Shown here: piece by piece, positions 1 to 11,074 of the stretch
Layout of the letters: every line of letters starts with the position of its first letter
How positions within the stretch are numbered: position 1 is the stretch's first letter
From: Gautieria morchelliformis
Lineage: Eukaryota; Basidiomycota; Agaricomycetes; Gomphales; Gomphaceae
Length of the DNA: 64,000 bases
Direction: 5' to 3'
Assembly: GCA_015179125.1 (NCBI GenBank)
Contig: WHVA01000498.1
Location: 1-64,000 of the forward strand
Program-made: the position numbers and the translations under genes
The notes under the pieces: model-generated
The model's input: only the letters and a program-made list of their open reading frames with translations
The model's database searches: none
Told to the model about the DNA's origin: nothing

Positions 1-612
1 TGCACCAGACTGACAGTTTTGATGACGGGTCTGGACGTGTTCTAAGAATACATAGGGTGCTCTACGGGCTCAAGCAATCGGGGCGAGCTTGGCACACGCT
101 TATGCAGATTACTACTCGATCTCGGCTTTCACCAAAGCACAGCCGATGAATGTGTCTATATCAGACAAGAGAAGGACTCAATTGAAGTCATATCAGTATA
201 CATGGACGACTTCGGATTATTTGCTGATTCCAAGGGAGGGATGGTTAAGCTTAAGGGGGAGCTTCATGGAAAATTCCCCATGACAGATTTAGGAGAAATG
301 AAGAAAATCTTGGGAATTAGGGTTGAGAGGAATAGAGAGGAGGAACGCTAACTATGTCCCAAGGACATTACATTGATGTCATACTCGATCAATCAACATG
401 GCGACAGCCCATTCTGTATCTACACCCCTACACAAGATGATCAAGCTCACAACACCTATGGACTCAATGGTCCAACTACCGAAGTACCTATGCTAAAGCA
501 ATTGGCTTGCTGATGTATGCGGCACTCAGCACACAACCAATTTAGCTTTTACCGTGCAGCACCTAAGTCAATTCACTACTACTTACGGAGCCAAGCACTG
601 GAGCAATCAAGC
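1..612 (+). pseudogene. Copia family F reverse transcriptase fragment (left palindrome arm)
   Basis: The reading covers the RT motif LYGLKQSGRAW-like region, then YMDDFG (the catalytic YxDD box) and the LGIRVERNRE region, then the start of the RNase H linker (HLSQF). It is the mirror copy of the fragment at 1473-2103. Several frame breaks are visible, including a single-base loss near 351, so it cannot encode a protein. It stops abruptly at an LTR-A-like sequence at 624. Seen directly in the sequence; the family assignment follows from the copia RT motifs. Confidence 0.75.
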
Positions 613-623
613 ATGCGCTCAGG

Positions 624-1472
624 TGTTAGGTGCATGCTCCTGCACCAAAATCAAGCCAAATACATTCCACCATTCGTATTTCTTTCCAATTGTTTTCAGA
701 TTGTTCTACTATGATCACTTTATTTTTCAGAATTTTTCCGAAATTTTATACAAAAGATTTGTACTTCTATTTCAATTTGTTTTTCTTCTTTTCACCACCG
801 GGACCCTTATGTAATCATTTCGACCGCTCCGATGGGCGTAAAGGGCCGGTGGTACTGTCACTGGAGCATAGCAAAATTTTCTGGTCTGAAAAACTGTTCA
901 AAAAACTGTAAAGATATTCCAAAAATTTTCAGTGTTTTTTATGTAAAAAAACTTTATCAAATTTTGTGTTTTTAGTGTGAGCAAGAAAATTGTAAAATAT
1001 TCAAAGTTTTTTGCCAGTGTTTTTTTATCTATTTCTTGGTTTTCACAAAGAACCTAAAAAAACACATAAAAAAACCCTGCAAAAGACTTAAATTTTTTAC
1101 AATTTTCTTGCTCAACAAAAACACAAAATTTTATTAAAGCTTTTTTACATAAAAAACACTGAAAATTTTTGGAATATCTTTACAGTTTTTGAACAGTTTT
1201 TCAGACCAGAAAATTTTGCTATGCCTCCAGTGACAGTACCACCCGGCCCTTAGCGCCCATAGCAGCGCGCGTCGAAATGATTACATAAGGGTCCCGGTGG
1301 TGAAAAGAAGAAAAACAAATTGAAATAGAAGTACAAATCTTTTGTATAAAATTTCGGAAAAATTCTGAAAAATAAAGTGATCATAGTAGAACAATCTGAA
1401 AACAAATTGGAAAGAAATACGAATGGTGGAATGTATTTGGCTTGATTTTGGTGCAGGAGCATGCACCTAACA
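624..1472. repeat. Head-to-head LTR-A-like fragments around an AT-rich centre
   Basis: Positions 624 to ~1000 start TGTTAGGTGCATG and share the CTCCTGCACCAAAATCAAGC block and the GGGCGCTAAGGGCCGGG block with the family A LTRs at 19175 and 23921, though they are diverged. The mirror copy runs from 1472 back to ~1092. The H/m spliced-copy structure found in other A LTRs is not seen here. The middle is A/T homopolymer-rich with no gene. Confidence 0.7.
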
Positions 1473-4088
1473 CCTGAGCGCATGCTTGATTGCCATCCAG
1501 TGCTTGGCTCCGTAAGTAGTAGTGAATTGACTTAGGTGCTGCACGGTAAAAGCTAAATTGGGTTGTGTGCTGAGTGCCGCATACATCAGCAAGCCAATTG
1601 CTTTAGCATAGGGTACTTCGGTAGTTGGACCCATTGAGTCCATAGGTGTTGTGAGCTTGATCATCTTGTGTAGGGGTGTAGATACAGAATGGGCTGTCGC
1701 CATGTTGATTGATCGAGTATGACATCAATGTAATGTCCTTGGGACATAGTTAGCGTTCCCTCCTCTCTATTCCTCTCAACCCTAATTCCCAAGATTTTCT
1801 TCATTTCTCCTAAATCTGTCATGGGGAATTTTCCATGAAGCTCCCCCTTAAGCTTAACCATCCCTCCCTTGGAATCAGCAAATAATCCGAAGTCGTCCAT
1901 GTATACTGATATGACTTCAATTGAGTCCTTCTCTTGTCTGATATAGACACATTCATCGGCTGTGCTTTGGTGAAAGCCGAGATCGAGTAGTAATCTGCAT
2001 AAGCGCTGGTGCCAAGCTCGCCCCGATTGCTTGAGCCCGTAGAGCACCCTATGTATTCTTAGAACACGTCCAGACCCGTCATCAAAACTGTCAGTCTGGT
2101 GCATATAATGGGGATAACAAGGTCCAGGAAATACACAAGTCATGGCAGTCCTATCATAGGAACACCATTGAAAGAGGGTTGAGCAGAGGAGGTGATAGGC
2201 CCAGCAATGACTGCCAAGTCAGTTCAGGGACGTCTATCGTGCTTAGATGGCGTGGCCATGGTAAATGGCATGAACAGCGAGGATCAGTTGCCGAACACGT
2301 CAAGGGCGATCGGAACGAACACAAAGGTGGAGTGAGAAATGGGAGAACAGAGCATCTGAGTATGGGAAATAAACACGTCATGACACCCGAGTTGTTCAGC
2401 TTCCGGTAATCCGGTCTCGTGATACGCGCGCTCCATTGAATCTGTGGAGCGGGCACTTGTTCAGGTGGGTCAGGAACAGGCATCGTCTGGGGTGATGACG
2501 TTTGTAGGGTAGATGGGATCCGTTCTGGCACATGCTCACATGGTGAGTGCTTCCCCTCAAGTGGTGCTGTATCAGTAGTGTCGTCATCATTGCTATCCGG
2601 GATAGGATATAGTTTATTGTCGCTTTCATCAAATGTAATGTTTCTTGAGATCTGAATGTGCTTCAAAGCTTTATTGTAATACTTCCAGGCTTTTGCATGT
2701 TCAGCTACTCCAATGAATATATGCTTCTCTGCTTTTGGATCAAGTTGAGCCCGGTGTTGGTCTGGCTCCATGAGCCAGCAGTTTGTCCTGAATTCTTCTA
2801 GACATGCTATATTTGGCTCCTTGCCAAATAGTGCCTGGAATGGCATTGCGTCATCTCCAAGCGTTTGCGTGGGTGATCGATTTTTGATGTAACACGTGTA
2901 AGCCATGGCCTCAGGCCAAAGTATTTTTGGCAGGTTCTTGGTGAATATCATCGCCCACACGTGCTCGAGTAAGCTCCGGTTGAGTCGTTCTGCACTTCCT
3001 GTTAGGTTTTCAGTGCAGACCTCGAGAGTTAACAATAATCACATTTGTCTGAGCTCTGTCAAACGCGTAAGGAATCTAACTATGGTGACTCGACTTAAAT
3101 ATCCTTGTGACCAAGCTTACTAATGTGCTAGTAGCTTCTAGCGCTCGCCATACTCCAACAATTCCATTCTGGACTGGGGAGTATGGAGCTGTGGTCTCCA
3201 TAATAATCCCATGTTTTGCACAAAATTCTTTAAAATTTTTAATTGACATATTCCCCACCATTGTCCAAGCGAAACTTCTTCAGTTTCTGATCTATTTGTG
3301 TCTCGAGAAACACTTTGTATGTTTCGAAGTGCCTAAGCGCTTCATCTTTGGAACTCTGAAATAAATGACCATGTACCTGGATTTGATGTCCATGAAAGAA
3401 TAAAAGTACTTTTCACATGACAGTCCCTCGGTCTGGGCAGGCCCCCATACATCGGATACTGTTAGGTCACCAACCTGATCAACAGTGTCCTCGGCTCTTT
3501 TGGGGAATGGCTCCACCTGCCGTTTGCCTTGTATGCAAGCCCTGCACTGACTCAACTCTTTTGACCCATCAATTTCAAGTCCAATAACTAGGTTGTTCAT
3601 TTTTATAGAACTTATGTTGACGTGCCCGAGTATCCTGTGCCATTTGTCCCATGACCATCCCTTTGCCGCTGCGGCAAATTCCCGTGCCTCAACTGATCAA
3701 GTGACCCATGCCTTCATACAGAATAGCCGCCCACGCTTCTGCCCCTGTGCAAAAATAACTCTGGCGCATGATTTGAATTTGACGCCAGTGCCTGTAAATG
3801 TGGCCGTGTTGCCCTTATCAGTTAGACACCCTACACTGATAAGGTTGTTCAGCACATCCGGTGCATGCTTGACGTCACGTAGCTCAATCGTGTTCGTCTT
3901 CTCCCATCCTGGGTGCGGTAGACCCAGACATTTGGTGTCATGTGTGCAGTTATCGCGGCGCCGACTTTGAATTCCATGTAGATAGTGCCTCGGCCTTGTG
4001 TATGTAGTACTGCTCCAGGTGAAATTCCTTCAATTTCTGATGACTCCTCGGAGGCCTTCCTGTCATTGGTGAGTTTGGCGGTCACTTT
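1473..4088 (-). pseudogene. Copia family F polyprotein remnant
   Basis: Read from 4088 downwards it shows a gag/protease-proximal part (AAITAHMTPN resembles the residues after the copia protease DTG), the pre-integrase part (GHVNISS, CRACIQGKR), integrase pieces (SDVWGPA, FMDIKSRY, PYSPVQNGI), the integrase C-terminal/linker region (NITFDE, ITRPDYRKLNNSG) and an RT fragment (GLKQSGRAW, YMDD). The open pieces lie in different frames with stops between them. The N-terminal RT half is missing and is replaced by a 282-bp LTR-G fragment at 2104-2385. The left end runs into the palindrome and the right end is fused to element E. Dead element. Confidence 0.8.
2104..2385 (-). mobile_element. LTR-G 5' fragment
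   Basis: Read on the minus strand from 2385 it starts TGTCATGACGTG and follows the first ~280 bp of the complete LTR-G at 44443, including the TGGGCCTATCACCTCCTCTG block. It is cut off where the family F reverse transcriptase resumes, exactly at the inner edge of the palindrome. No second half and no target duplication are visible, so a deletion or rearrangement followed insertion. Confidence 0.75.
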
Positions 4089-4089
4089 T

Positions 4090-7000
4090 ACTTCACTACT
4101 GTGCCCGACAGCATCCTCATAGAGGTATGGAACCTGGACACCGCGAAGGAGGTCTGGGACGCCGTATGCACGAAGCACGAGGCGAAGGCCCTCACCGTCA
4201 AAGTCGACATGCGTCGACGCATGTACGAAATGAAATGTGAGGATGCCTCGAATGTCCACACTCACCTAGAGTCGCTCATAAAAATGCACGAACAACTTGC
4301 GAGCATGAACACGGCACTCACCGATGACGATCTAGTAACCATCATCCTCGGTTCACTCCCGAAGTCCTATCGCCCACTGATAAACGCCATCACACTGTCT
4401 GCAACACATGCGAAGGCCAGATTGGAACCCGATCAGGTGGTGGAAATGCTGATTGATGAGTTCGAACAACTTACCATCGAAGAACGTCAACTCAAGGCAG
4501 GCGAGAACGCACTTGCAGCAGCGAAGGGCCGCGGAAAACCACAGCCATGCAGCAGTACCTCCAGCAGCGCTAGGACTGACATTGAATGTTGGAACTGCAG
4601 AAAAAAGGGGCATAAGAAGGCAGACTGCCATTCTAATGCCAAGAAGAAGGACAAAAAGGAGGGTGACACTGACAAGAAGGGCACTGACTTGGCGAACACA
4701 GCAACGGGAGGCGAGGAATTCGCCTTCACAACGACATTCGCCGGGACCGCACTCGCACTAGGAATGAGTCCATTAACAGGCCACGAGGTCGACATCTACG
4801 GCTCAGGAGCATCAGGACACATGTCACCAGACCGGCACCGGTTCATTACCTTCAAAGAGATCGCACCGCACGTGATCAACGCTGCGGACAAGACGATATT
4901 CCAGGCTACTGGGATAGGCAACATGAGGATAGGTATCCCCAAAGGGAAAACAACGATGCATGTTACCTTGCGCGATGTGCTGTATTGCCCAGATCTGGCA
5001 TTCACATTGATATCCCTCACGCACTGCGACACAGCCGGTTACTCGGTCCTCCTGAAGGACCGACAATGCCTGATCCGAGATTCGAGAGGGGCGCTGCAGG
5101 TCCCACTCTCGAACGGGCTCTACAAGGTAGAGCATAAGTCCGTGGCTGCACCGGCAAATGCAGTAAGGAAAACACTCACCATCGACGAGCTGCACCAGTG
5201 CATGGGCCACATATCCCCGCTGATCACCTGGAAACTCGTCAGGGACGGTACTATAACAGGGCTAGATTTGGATGCCTCAAGTCAGCCGAGCTTTTGTAAG
5301 GCATGCGCGCAAGCTAAGCCTACGCGCAAGCCGGTCCCGCAGGTGCGGGATGGATCATGGGCCTCCACCTTCGGTGAAAAAGTCCACTCGGACGTCTGGG
5401 GGCCGGCAAACCCCCAGAGCTATGATGGCAAGGAGTATTTTGTCAGTTTTACTGATGACCACAATAGGTGGACTTACCTCGTCCCCATGGAAAGGAAGGC
5501 CAAAGTGTTCGGCTGCTATAGGCAATACGAGGCGTGGGTCGAGACCCAGCAAGGTGCGAAAATAAAACGCCTGGAAACGGATCGCAGCGGTGAGTATCTT
5601 TCGCAGGAATTCACGACGCACCTTAAGTCAAGAGGGATGGTACGGAGTCTTACCGTACATGACACGCCAGAGGAGAATGGGGTGTCGGAACGACTGAACA
5701 GAATGCTGTTAGAGCACGCGTGAGCCATGCTCCTGACAGCAGACTTGCCCAAGTTCCTGTGGACCGAGGTCTGGTTGAAAAATCGTACCTCAACACGCGC
5801 GCTCGACAGCAAAACACCATACGAGCTGGTACACGGTGCGAAGCCCGATCTCACAGACCTACCTGAGTGGGGCACAATAGTTTTTGTGCTGAAGGAACAC
5901 TCCAGTAAGCTGGATGCGATGTCTGATGAGGGCAGGTGGATGGGATACAGCGACGAGAGTAAAGGGCACAGGGTTTACTGGCGCGGAAAACACCGCATCA
6001 CAGTTGAACGTAATGTCACGTTCGACACCCCTATCCTTGTGACTCCTGCTGATGCACTGGCTGAGGGGGAGTCTGACCCTCAGGGCAGCCAGGGTGCCAG
6101 CAGCATCCATCAGGCCCAAAGACCACCGCCGCTACTGCCAGCACTTCCAGAAACGACCGCACGGATCGACCCGCTTGAAGGGTTCGAGAGGGCGGACGCA
6201 CCGCCAGACCTGCCGCAGGGTAGGGGCCAGCGCACGCGAAAACCCTCTGCGTACGTGTGAGGGATCACGGACGGCGCAGGCAGCAGTACGGGACGCACAA
6301 ACGCGCCTGCCTACCCGCAAGGATCGCCGCTACGCACGGACGGCATGGCGTTGGCTGCCCTGGCAGAACTGGACAGTCACATCACCGCCGAGCCCGAGGG
6401 GGAGACGTGCCGTCCCCTCGAGTACTCGATGGCAGCAGCGGCACGCAACGCGGGGGACGACCTGGTTAGCGTGGCTGACACACGTTCCCATGACAACTGG
6501 CCGCTGTGGGACGCCTCGATCAAGCGCGAGCTGCGCCAGCACGTGGATCTAGGCACTTGGGACCTGGTGGAACTGCCGGATGGTGCAAGCATCGTTGGGA
6601 GTAGGCTTGTTTTCCACTACAAGTGCGACGCGAGCGGTCAGGTCGTGGCACACAAGACCAGACTTGTCACCCAAGGGTTCTCACAAACCGAAGGGATTGA
6701 TTACAACGAGACTTTTTCCCCCACCGCCAAACTCTCCGCCATCTGTATTATAGCCGCCATAGCAGTCAGGAACGACTGGGAGCTGGAGCAAACCGATATC
6801 GACGGCGCATACCTCAACGCGCCGATCACCGAGACAGTTTACATGTGTCAACCCAAGAGTTATGAAGTCGCTGGCAGGGAAAACCACGTCTGCCGCTTTA
6901 ACCGTGTGATCTACGGGTTAAAGCAGTCAGGGAGGGAGTGGTATCACATGTTGTGTGTAATCATGTACAGGTTCGGTTTCATGCGGTGCGAGACGGAACA

Positions 7001-9084
7001 TGCTGTGTTCCACCGATATGCCGACCAGGACGCGCTCATCGTCGCAGTTGATGTCGACGACTTCACTATGCCCGGTAACTCGAAGGACACGATCCGAAGA
7101 TTCAAGGACGAGTTGCACACCGTCCTCAAAATCAAGGATATGGGGGATCTACATTGGTTACTAGGGATCGTTTTGGATTAAGATGTTAATTAGTGCCTTT
7201 CTACAAATAGAATCTATTGCTCAGTGACTGGAACCACTGTGTTCGCCCCTCTTCTGTGTGCTGACTAAGCCTTTCGAGGCGCGTCCAGCACTGATGAATG
7301 AGAGTCACGTGACCGTGTCGACAGAAGAATGGTGTCAATCCAAGGGATAACCAAATCAAAAGCGTTCGCTTTTAAGGTAGTATAGAGTAAACAGTGATAG
7401 TAGACCCTCGACGAAGATTTGGAATAAACTATCAAGATTTGGACTCTGTAGCTATCAAACAAGACTACAGTAATTTCAGGAGGCAGAATAATCGATTCTG
7501 GATGATTTCGTTCATACATTTGTACTAGCTATTTATACTATGTTGATAGTAACTACTAGTGTTCAAGATATTGGACGGATGGGTCGAAAAACTACTTGTA
7601 ACTAAGGGGTGACTGATTTATAGTCATAAAGTCATGGGGTGATGGGGATGGTGTCAGGATTGTCTGGGCTTTGGAATAGAGATCTGTACCTAGTATACAA
7701 AGCCCCTGTCCACATGATGTTAAGATAGTAATCAGTCAGACGTGTCATGGGGTTCAAATAGAAAAATGAAACTGAGTTTACCCTGCCCAGCATATATGCT
7801 GGGCTTGGAGATGGGGCTGCTGTCTCTGTGCCCTTTCTGTGGGGCAGCTGATTGAATATGTATACTGCAGGTGACTTTCTCAGGTCGCTCCACAGCACCC
7901 TATACTCCTGCGCAGTCTATTGTTCTCTGCGGCGTTTGGTGCCCGCACCCCTTGGTGCCTATGGCCTGGCGCCTGTCGACGTCATGGCCGATGCCATCAC
8001 TCGATAGGTGCGCCGTCCCTGATCAACCGCACGTGGTCGATGCCCAAGCTTCTGTACATTACCCGATCTATGGATAATATAGCATGTCGCAAATTCATGT
8101 GATCGTCATCTGTGCCGACGTCTATCATAAGTGTCATTTCTGTTTCTTTTTTGATTTTTTTTTTCTTTTTTCTTTCTTTATTAGTTTCTTTTATATATAA
8201 ATGATTTGAAATGGGATAGTTGCGTTTATCACAACAGATCGAAGTCAACCGGGACCGTGAGCTGCGAACGCTCTCTCTCTCACAGCGAGCTTACATCCAG
8301 AGGATCCTCGACCGGTTCAGCCTACAGGACGCCAATCCCTTGACCACACCACTCGATCCCCACCATAAACTGTCCTTGTCGCAATCCCCGTCCACACCTC
8401 GACAAAGCGACGATATGCGTAGTGTCCCCTACAGGGAGGCCATCGGCTCCCTGATGTACGCGGCGCTGGGCACGTGCCCAGACATATCGTTCGCCGTTTC
8501 CTTCTTCATGCAATTCATGCAGAATCCGGGGAGGGCACATTGGGAAGCGGTAAAAAGAGTCTTTCGTTACCTGAAAGGAACGAAAGACATGTGTCTCATC
8601 ATTGGAGGAAGGGGACAGGGCCTAGAGGCGTTCTCACACGCGGATTGGGCCTCACAAGAACACAGACATTCTATTTCAGGTTACGTGTTCACGATCGACG
8701 GAGGAGCGGTCTCCTGGAGCTCTAAGAAGCAGCCTATTGTCGCACTCTCGACGACAGAGGCTGAGTACATCACGGCGACGCACGCTGCAAAGGAGGCTCT
8801 TTGAATTCAGACGTTTATCGCAGAAATAGCACGACCACTCAAGGAGCCCGTCACCATTCACTTAGACAATATTTCTGCCATCTCTATCACGAAGAATGAC
8901 GCGTACCATCCCCGTACCAAACATATCGACATTCGCTACCACTTCATATGAGACGCCGTCCGCAGGAGGCTCATCCACGTCGACTACGTCCCTATGGATG
9001 ACATGGCGGCGGACATGTTCACTAAACCCTACCCGGCACAAGGTGGAACACCTGAATGCGCTGGTAGGGATGTGTTCCGCTTAA
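4090..9084 (+). pseudogene. Copia E Gag-Pol polyprotein remnant
   Basis: A single frame runs from gag to RT apart from in-frame TGA at 5721-5723 and 6258-6260; the first looks like CGA (Arg) changed to TGA. Visible: gag helix region, CCHC knuckle CWNCRKKGHKKADCH near 4588-4632, protease remnant where the usual DTG/DSG reads YGSGASGHMSP, pre-integrase HQCMGHIS, integrase SDVWGPA/FTDDHNRW/DTPEENGVSERLNR, RT RLVTQGFSQTEGIDYNE, GLKQSGREW and VDVDDF. After LTR-C the frame resumes with LSLSQRAYIQR, RNase H ADWASQEHRHS and a stop near 9084. Further nonsense codons lie at 8802 and 8949-8951. Not functional. Confidence 0.88.
7171..8236 (-). mobile_element. Solo LTR-C inserted in copia E RT
   Basis: A 1066-bp insertion flanked by the exact 5-bp duplication GATCG (7166-7170 and 8237-8241). 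Removing it restores the LLGI-EVNRDRE junction of the RT. It is the reverse complement of the 1070-bp insertion at 49936-51005, with the same ends: TGTTGTGA at one side and an AT-rich CTTAATCYAAAA at the other. It is LTR-sized, has TATAAAT on its own sense strand and codes for nothing convincing; a short ORF of ~84 codons is shared by both copies. Confidence 0.82.
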
Positions 9085-9248
9085 GGGGGAGTGTTGGGGT
9101 TATTGGGGATAAGCTAGAACGCAGGCAGGGTAGAGAGGAGGTCGGGCAGGGTATTGTTTCATGTCAGCAGCCTCAGGCATATGCCGAGGCCGTATATAGT
9201 GCAACATCGTAGTTAGCGGCACCTCAGTGAACTACCTCGTTCGCTGAG

Positions 9249-9303
9249 GTGCGTACTCTTTTCTATTGACGTCTAGATATAGAAGTACTCACTATGTTGA
9301 TAG
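9249..9303 (+). other. Intron-like segment 1 in LTR-E
   Basis: 55 bp, starts GTGCGT and ends TGATAG. It separates H1 from m1, while the downstream copy at 9335-9373 has H and m joined exactly at this point, as if spliced. Length matches introns of the host genes in this window. Confidence 0.7.
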
Positions 9304-9316
9304 CTTCTATATCTAG

Positions 9317-9373
9317 GTACAGTACTAATACGTACTCAGTGAACTACCTCGTTCGCTGAGCTTCTATATCTAG
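9317..9373 (+). other. Intron-like segment 2 in LTR-E containing the spliced H-m copy
   Basis: 57 bp, starts GTACAG, contains TACTAATAC and ends ATCTAG. Bases 9335-9373 repeat 9223-9248 plus 9304-9316 without a mismatch, lacking the 55 bp between them. Confidence 0.65.
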
Positions 9374-9394
9374 CTACTGCGCATAACCGCTACA

Positions 9395-11074
9395 CTTTCC
9401 CCCACTCCAGTTATTTTGTCTAGTCTCCATTCTCCCACCCTTCAAGTTGTACTCCTTGTATTTTACTGTCTTACGGTGGTCCGGCTTCAATTTCATGGAC
9501 AGAAAGAACTTTACTGATTCGGTTTTTTAAGCTCTGACGCATTTACATAAAGTCGGAGAGAGTCGGGGACTGCGGCAGCCGCCGCCACTACGATGTATAG
9601 TAGCAATCTTCACAGTGTCTATTTGCTGCCACTGGGAATTTAACTACTGTCTTTACATATATCCAAGGGTTGGAGGCGTTACAGTGCTTTCTTTATGGCG
9701 CACGTACTTCATGCCAATGGTTTTCGACAGCCTTCAACCTCCAAATGTTCCTCTATTTCAGTGCTTATGAACAAACATGGGTGGTATGTAGATGCCCATA
9801 GATGCGAAACCTATTGCCCACTGTCTATGTCGATATTGCTTTCACCACCCCATGGCGTCGAGTGACATCTGCGCCGACAGGCCTTGAATCTGTCGTGATC
9901 ATTTGACGGAAATCAAGCAGTCTCGACGTACATGACGTGGTCGGAGGGTTCCAGAGGTCAATGAAAAGTTAACAACCAAGAGGAGAGTGCAGCTCAAACA
10001 ATACTTTCCATGGTGAGCAACTCCTGAAGTTTGCTGTCACTTTTCTGTAACACCAACTGTTTGTGAGCAAGATTGGATGGCCGAAATGAGAAATCAAATC
10101 GCATCTATATTTAAGGGCCAAGGCATCAGGGAAGGGAATGCAAGTTTGCTGGGGCAGGCACGTGTCTGATCCTGAGTACTACTTGGGTTGCTCATTGTCT
10201 CAATGTGGTATTTGACTTCCCACAGTCAACGCGCCATCCGACTCCAGAGTACCATTCCACTATTATTCGTGTATGGGTGTGCATGACCTACTGCGCCACA
10301 TGGAGGAGCGTAAAGGGATCCGATCCATCTCCTGAGTGTTACCATGGACTCGCTTGGACATTAGCTTGAGCAGCACAAGAACAAGACACAGCTTGAAGCG
10401 CGATGAGCCTTGTTGCGCTCGACGTAGAAAGGAATGAGTCAGACACGCTCAAGTCCTACTTCGAATTTTGCTTATTAGACATGACTACCAGGCAACCCAT
10501 CCGGCTGCTTTCTCATTCAATATATTTTATAAGCGGTCAGCATGCTTTCAGGCTTGGAACTGGAGGGTTCTAGATCGCGTGAGGCTCAACAATTGTGTCG
10601 GCCCTTCCGGAGCGGCCGGCTGGCTGTCAGCGATACATCCCATCCACCTCAACCTCCGCGCTATTCTAAGGTTTGGTTGCAAATCACATCATCTGTATTC
10701 TTCGTATTCACAGAACAATCAGAATGGAGACAGGTCGCAGCTCCATGAAGGCTTGGTCATGTACCCAGCCCTGCTGGCAACAACCCAAATTGCAGCCTCC
10801 GTAGTGGTCTGGTTCCAGGTGGAGCATCACGGCAGCCTCGGGTCTACCTCGAGAGCTGGTCTAACCCTCACGGCTTCAAGACCGGCCTCCTCCCCGGTGC
10901 CTTCAAACTTCTCGTGGTCCCTGGTCCTACCCAATCTCTTTCGTGGTTCTTCTCCCGCATATTTCCCACAACCTGCATGTTGCAAAGACTGATCAACGTC
11001 AGATGTCCCAAGGCATTCCAGCCCCCCAAATAACCTTCGGACTAGTCCTCAACCCACTGCGCAAGTCCGGAAAA
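9395..11074. other. No confident gene
   Basis: Only short open frames occur. Around 10790-11020 one frame has a protein-like run (NPHGFKTGLLPGAFK, then LVVPGPTQS) that I do not recognise, possibly a decayed exon. No LTR ends, inverted repeats or RNA gene were recognised. Confidence 0.4.

Larger units (their letters stand above)
1..2103. repeat. Imperfect ~2.1 kb palindrome
   Basis: Positions 1 to about 1000 are the reverse complement of about 1092-2103; base 1 pairs with base 2103 and base 981 with base 1111, so only a few single-base indels separate the arms. The loop of about 90 bp is AT-rich. Each arm holds a copia family F reverse-transcriptase fragment joined to the 5' part of an LTR related to family A (TGTTAGG starting at 624, and its mirror at 1472). 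The left arm may continue beyond the window. The arms are nearly identical but carry small differences, for example one lost G near 351 that breaks the left reading frame. Confidence 0.9.
4089..9394 (+). mobile_element. Copia family E element, 5'-truncated, with 3' LTR
   Basis: Contains gag (from mid-domain), zinc knuckle, protease region, integrase, RT and RNase H in copia order, then a polypurine tract (TTAAGGGGGAG) and a 3' LTR at 9092-9394. The 5' LTR and gag N-terminus are missing; the left end joins copia F remnants near 4088. A solo LTR-C (7171-8236) sits in the RT with target duplication GATCG. No partner flank is left to define the original target site. Confidence 0.88.
9092..9394 (+). 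mobile_element. 3' LTR of copia E with two intron-like segments
   Basis: Starts TGTTGGGG right after the polypurine tract and ends CGCTACA (303 bp). A TATATA box at 9192-9198 precedes a 26-nt hairpin-forming segment H1 (9223-9248). H1 is followed by a 55-bp GT-AG segment, a 13-nt segment m1 (9304-9316), and a 57-bp GT-AG segment whose 3' part is an exact copy of H1 joined to m1 (9335-9373). See the findings. Confidence 0.85.

Noticed and set aside
517..911. Short overlapping ORFs in the AT-rich LTR-like region
   Set aside because: They lie in the palindrome arm, overlap in three frames and have mirror copies; no protein similarity.
624..1472. Spliced-copy structure in the palindromic LTR fragments
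   Set aside because: Only the U3-like part of the LTR is present and the centre is AT-rich filler; H and m are not recognisable.
7265..7519. 84-codon ORF conserved in both LTR-C copies
   Set aside because: The whole LTR is similarly conserved, so an open frame in both copies is not evidence of coding.
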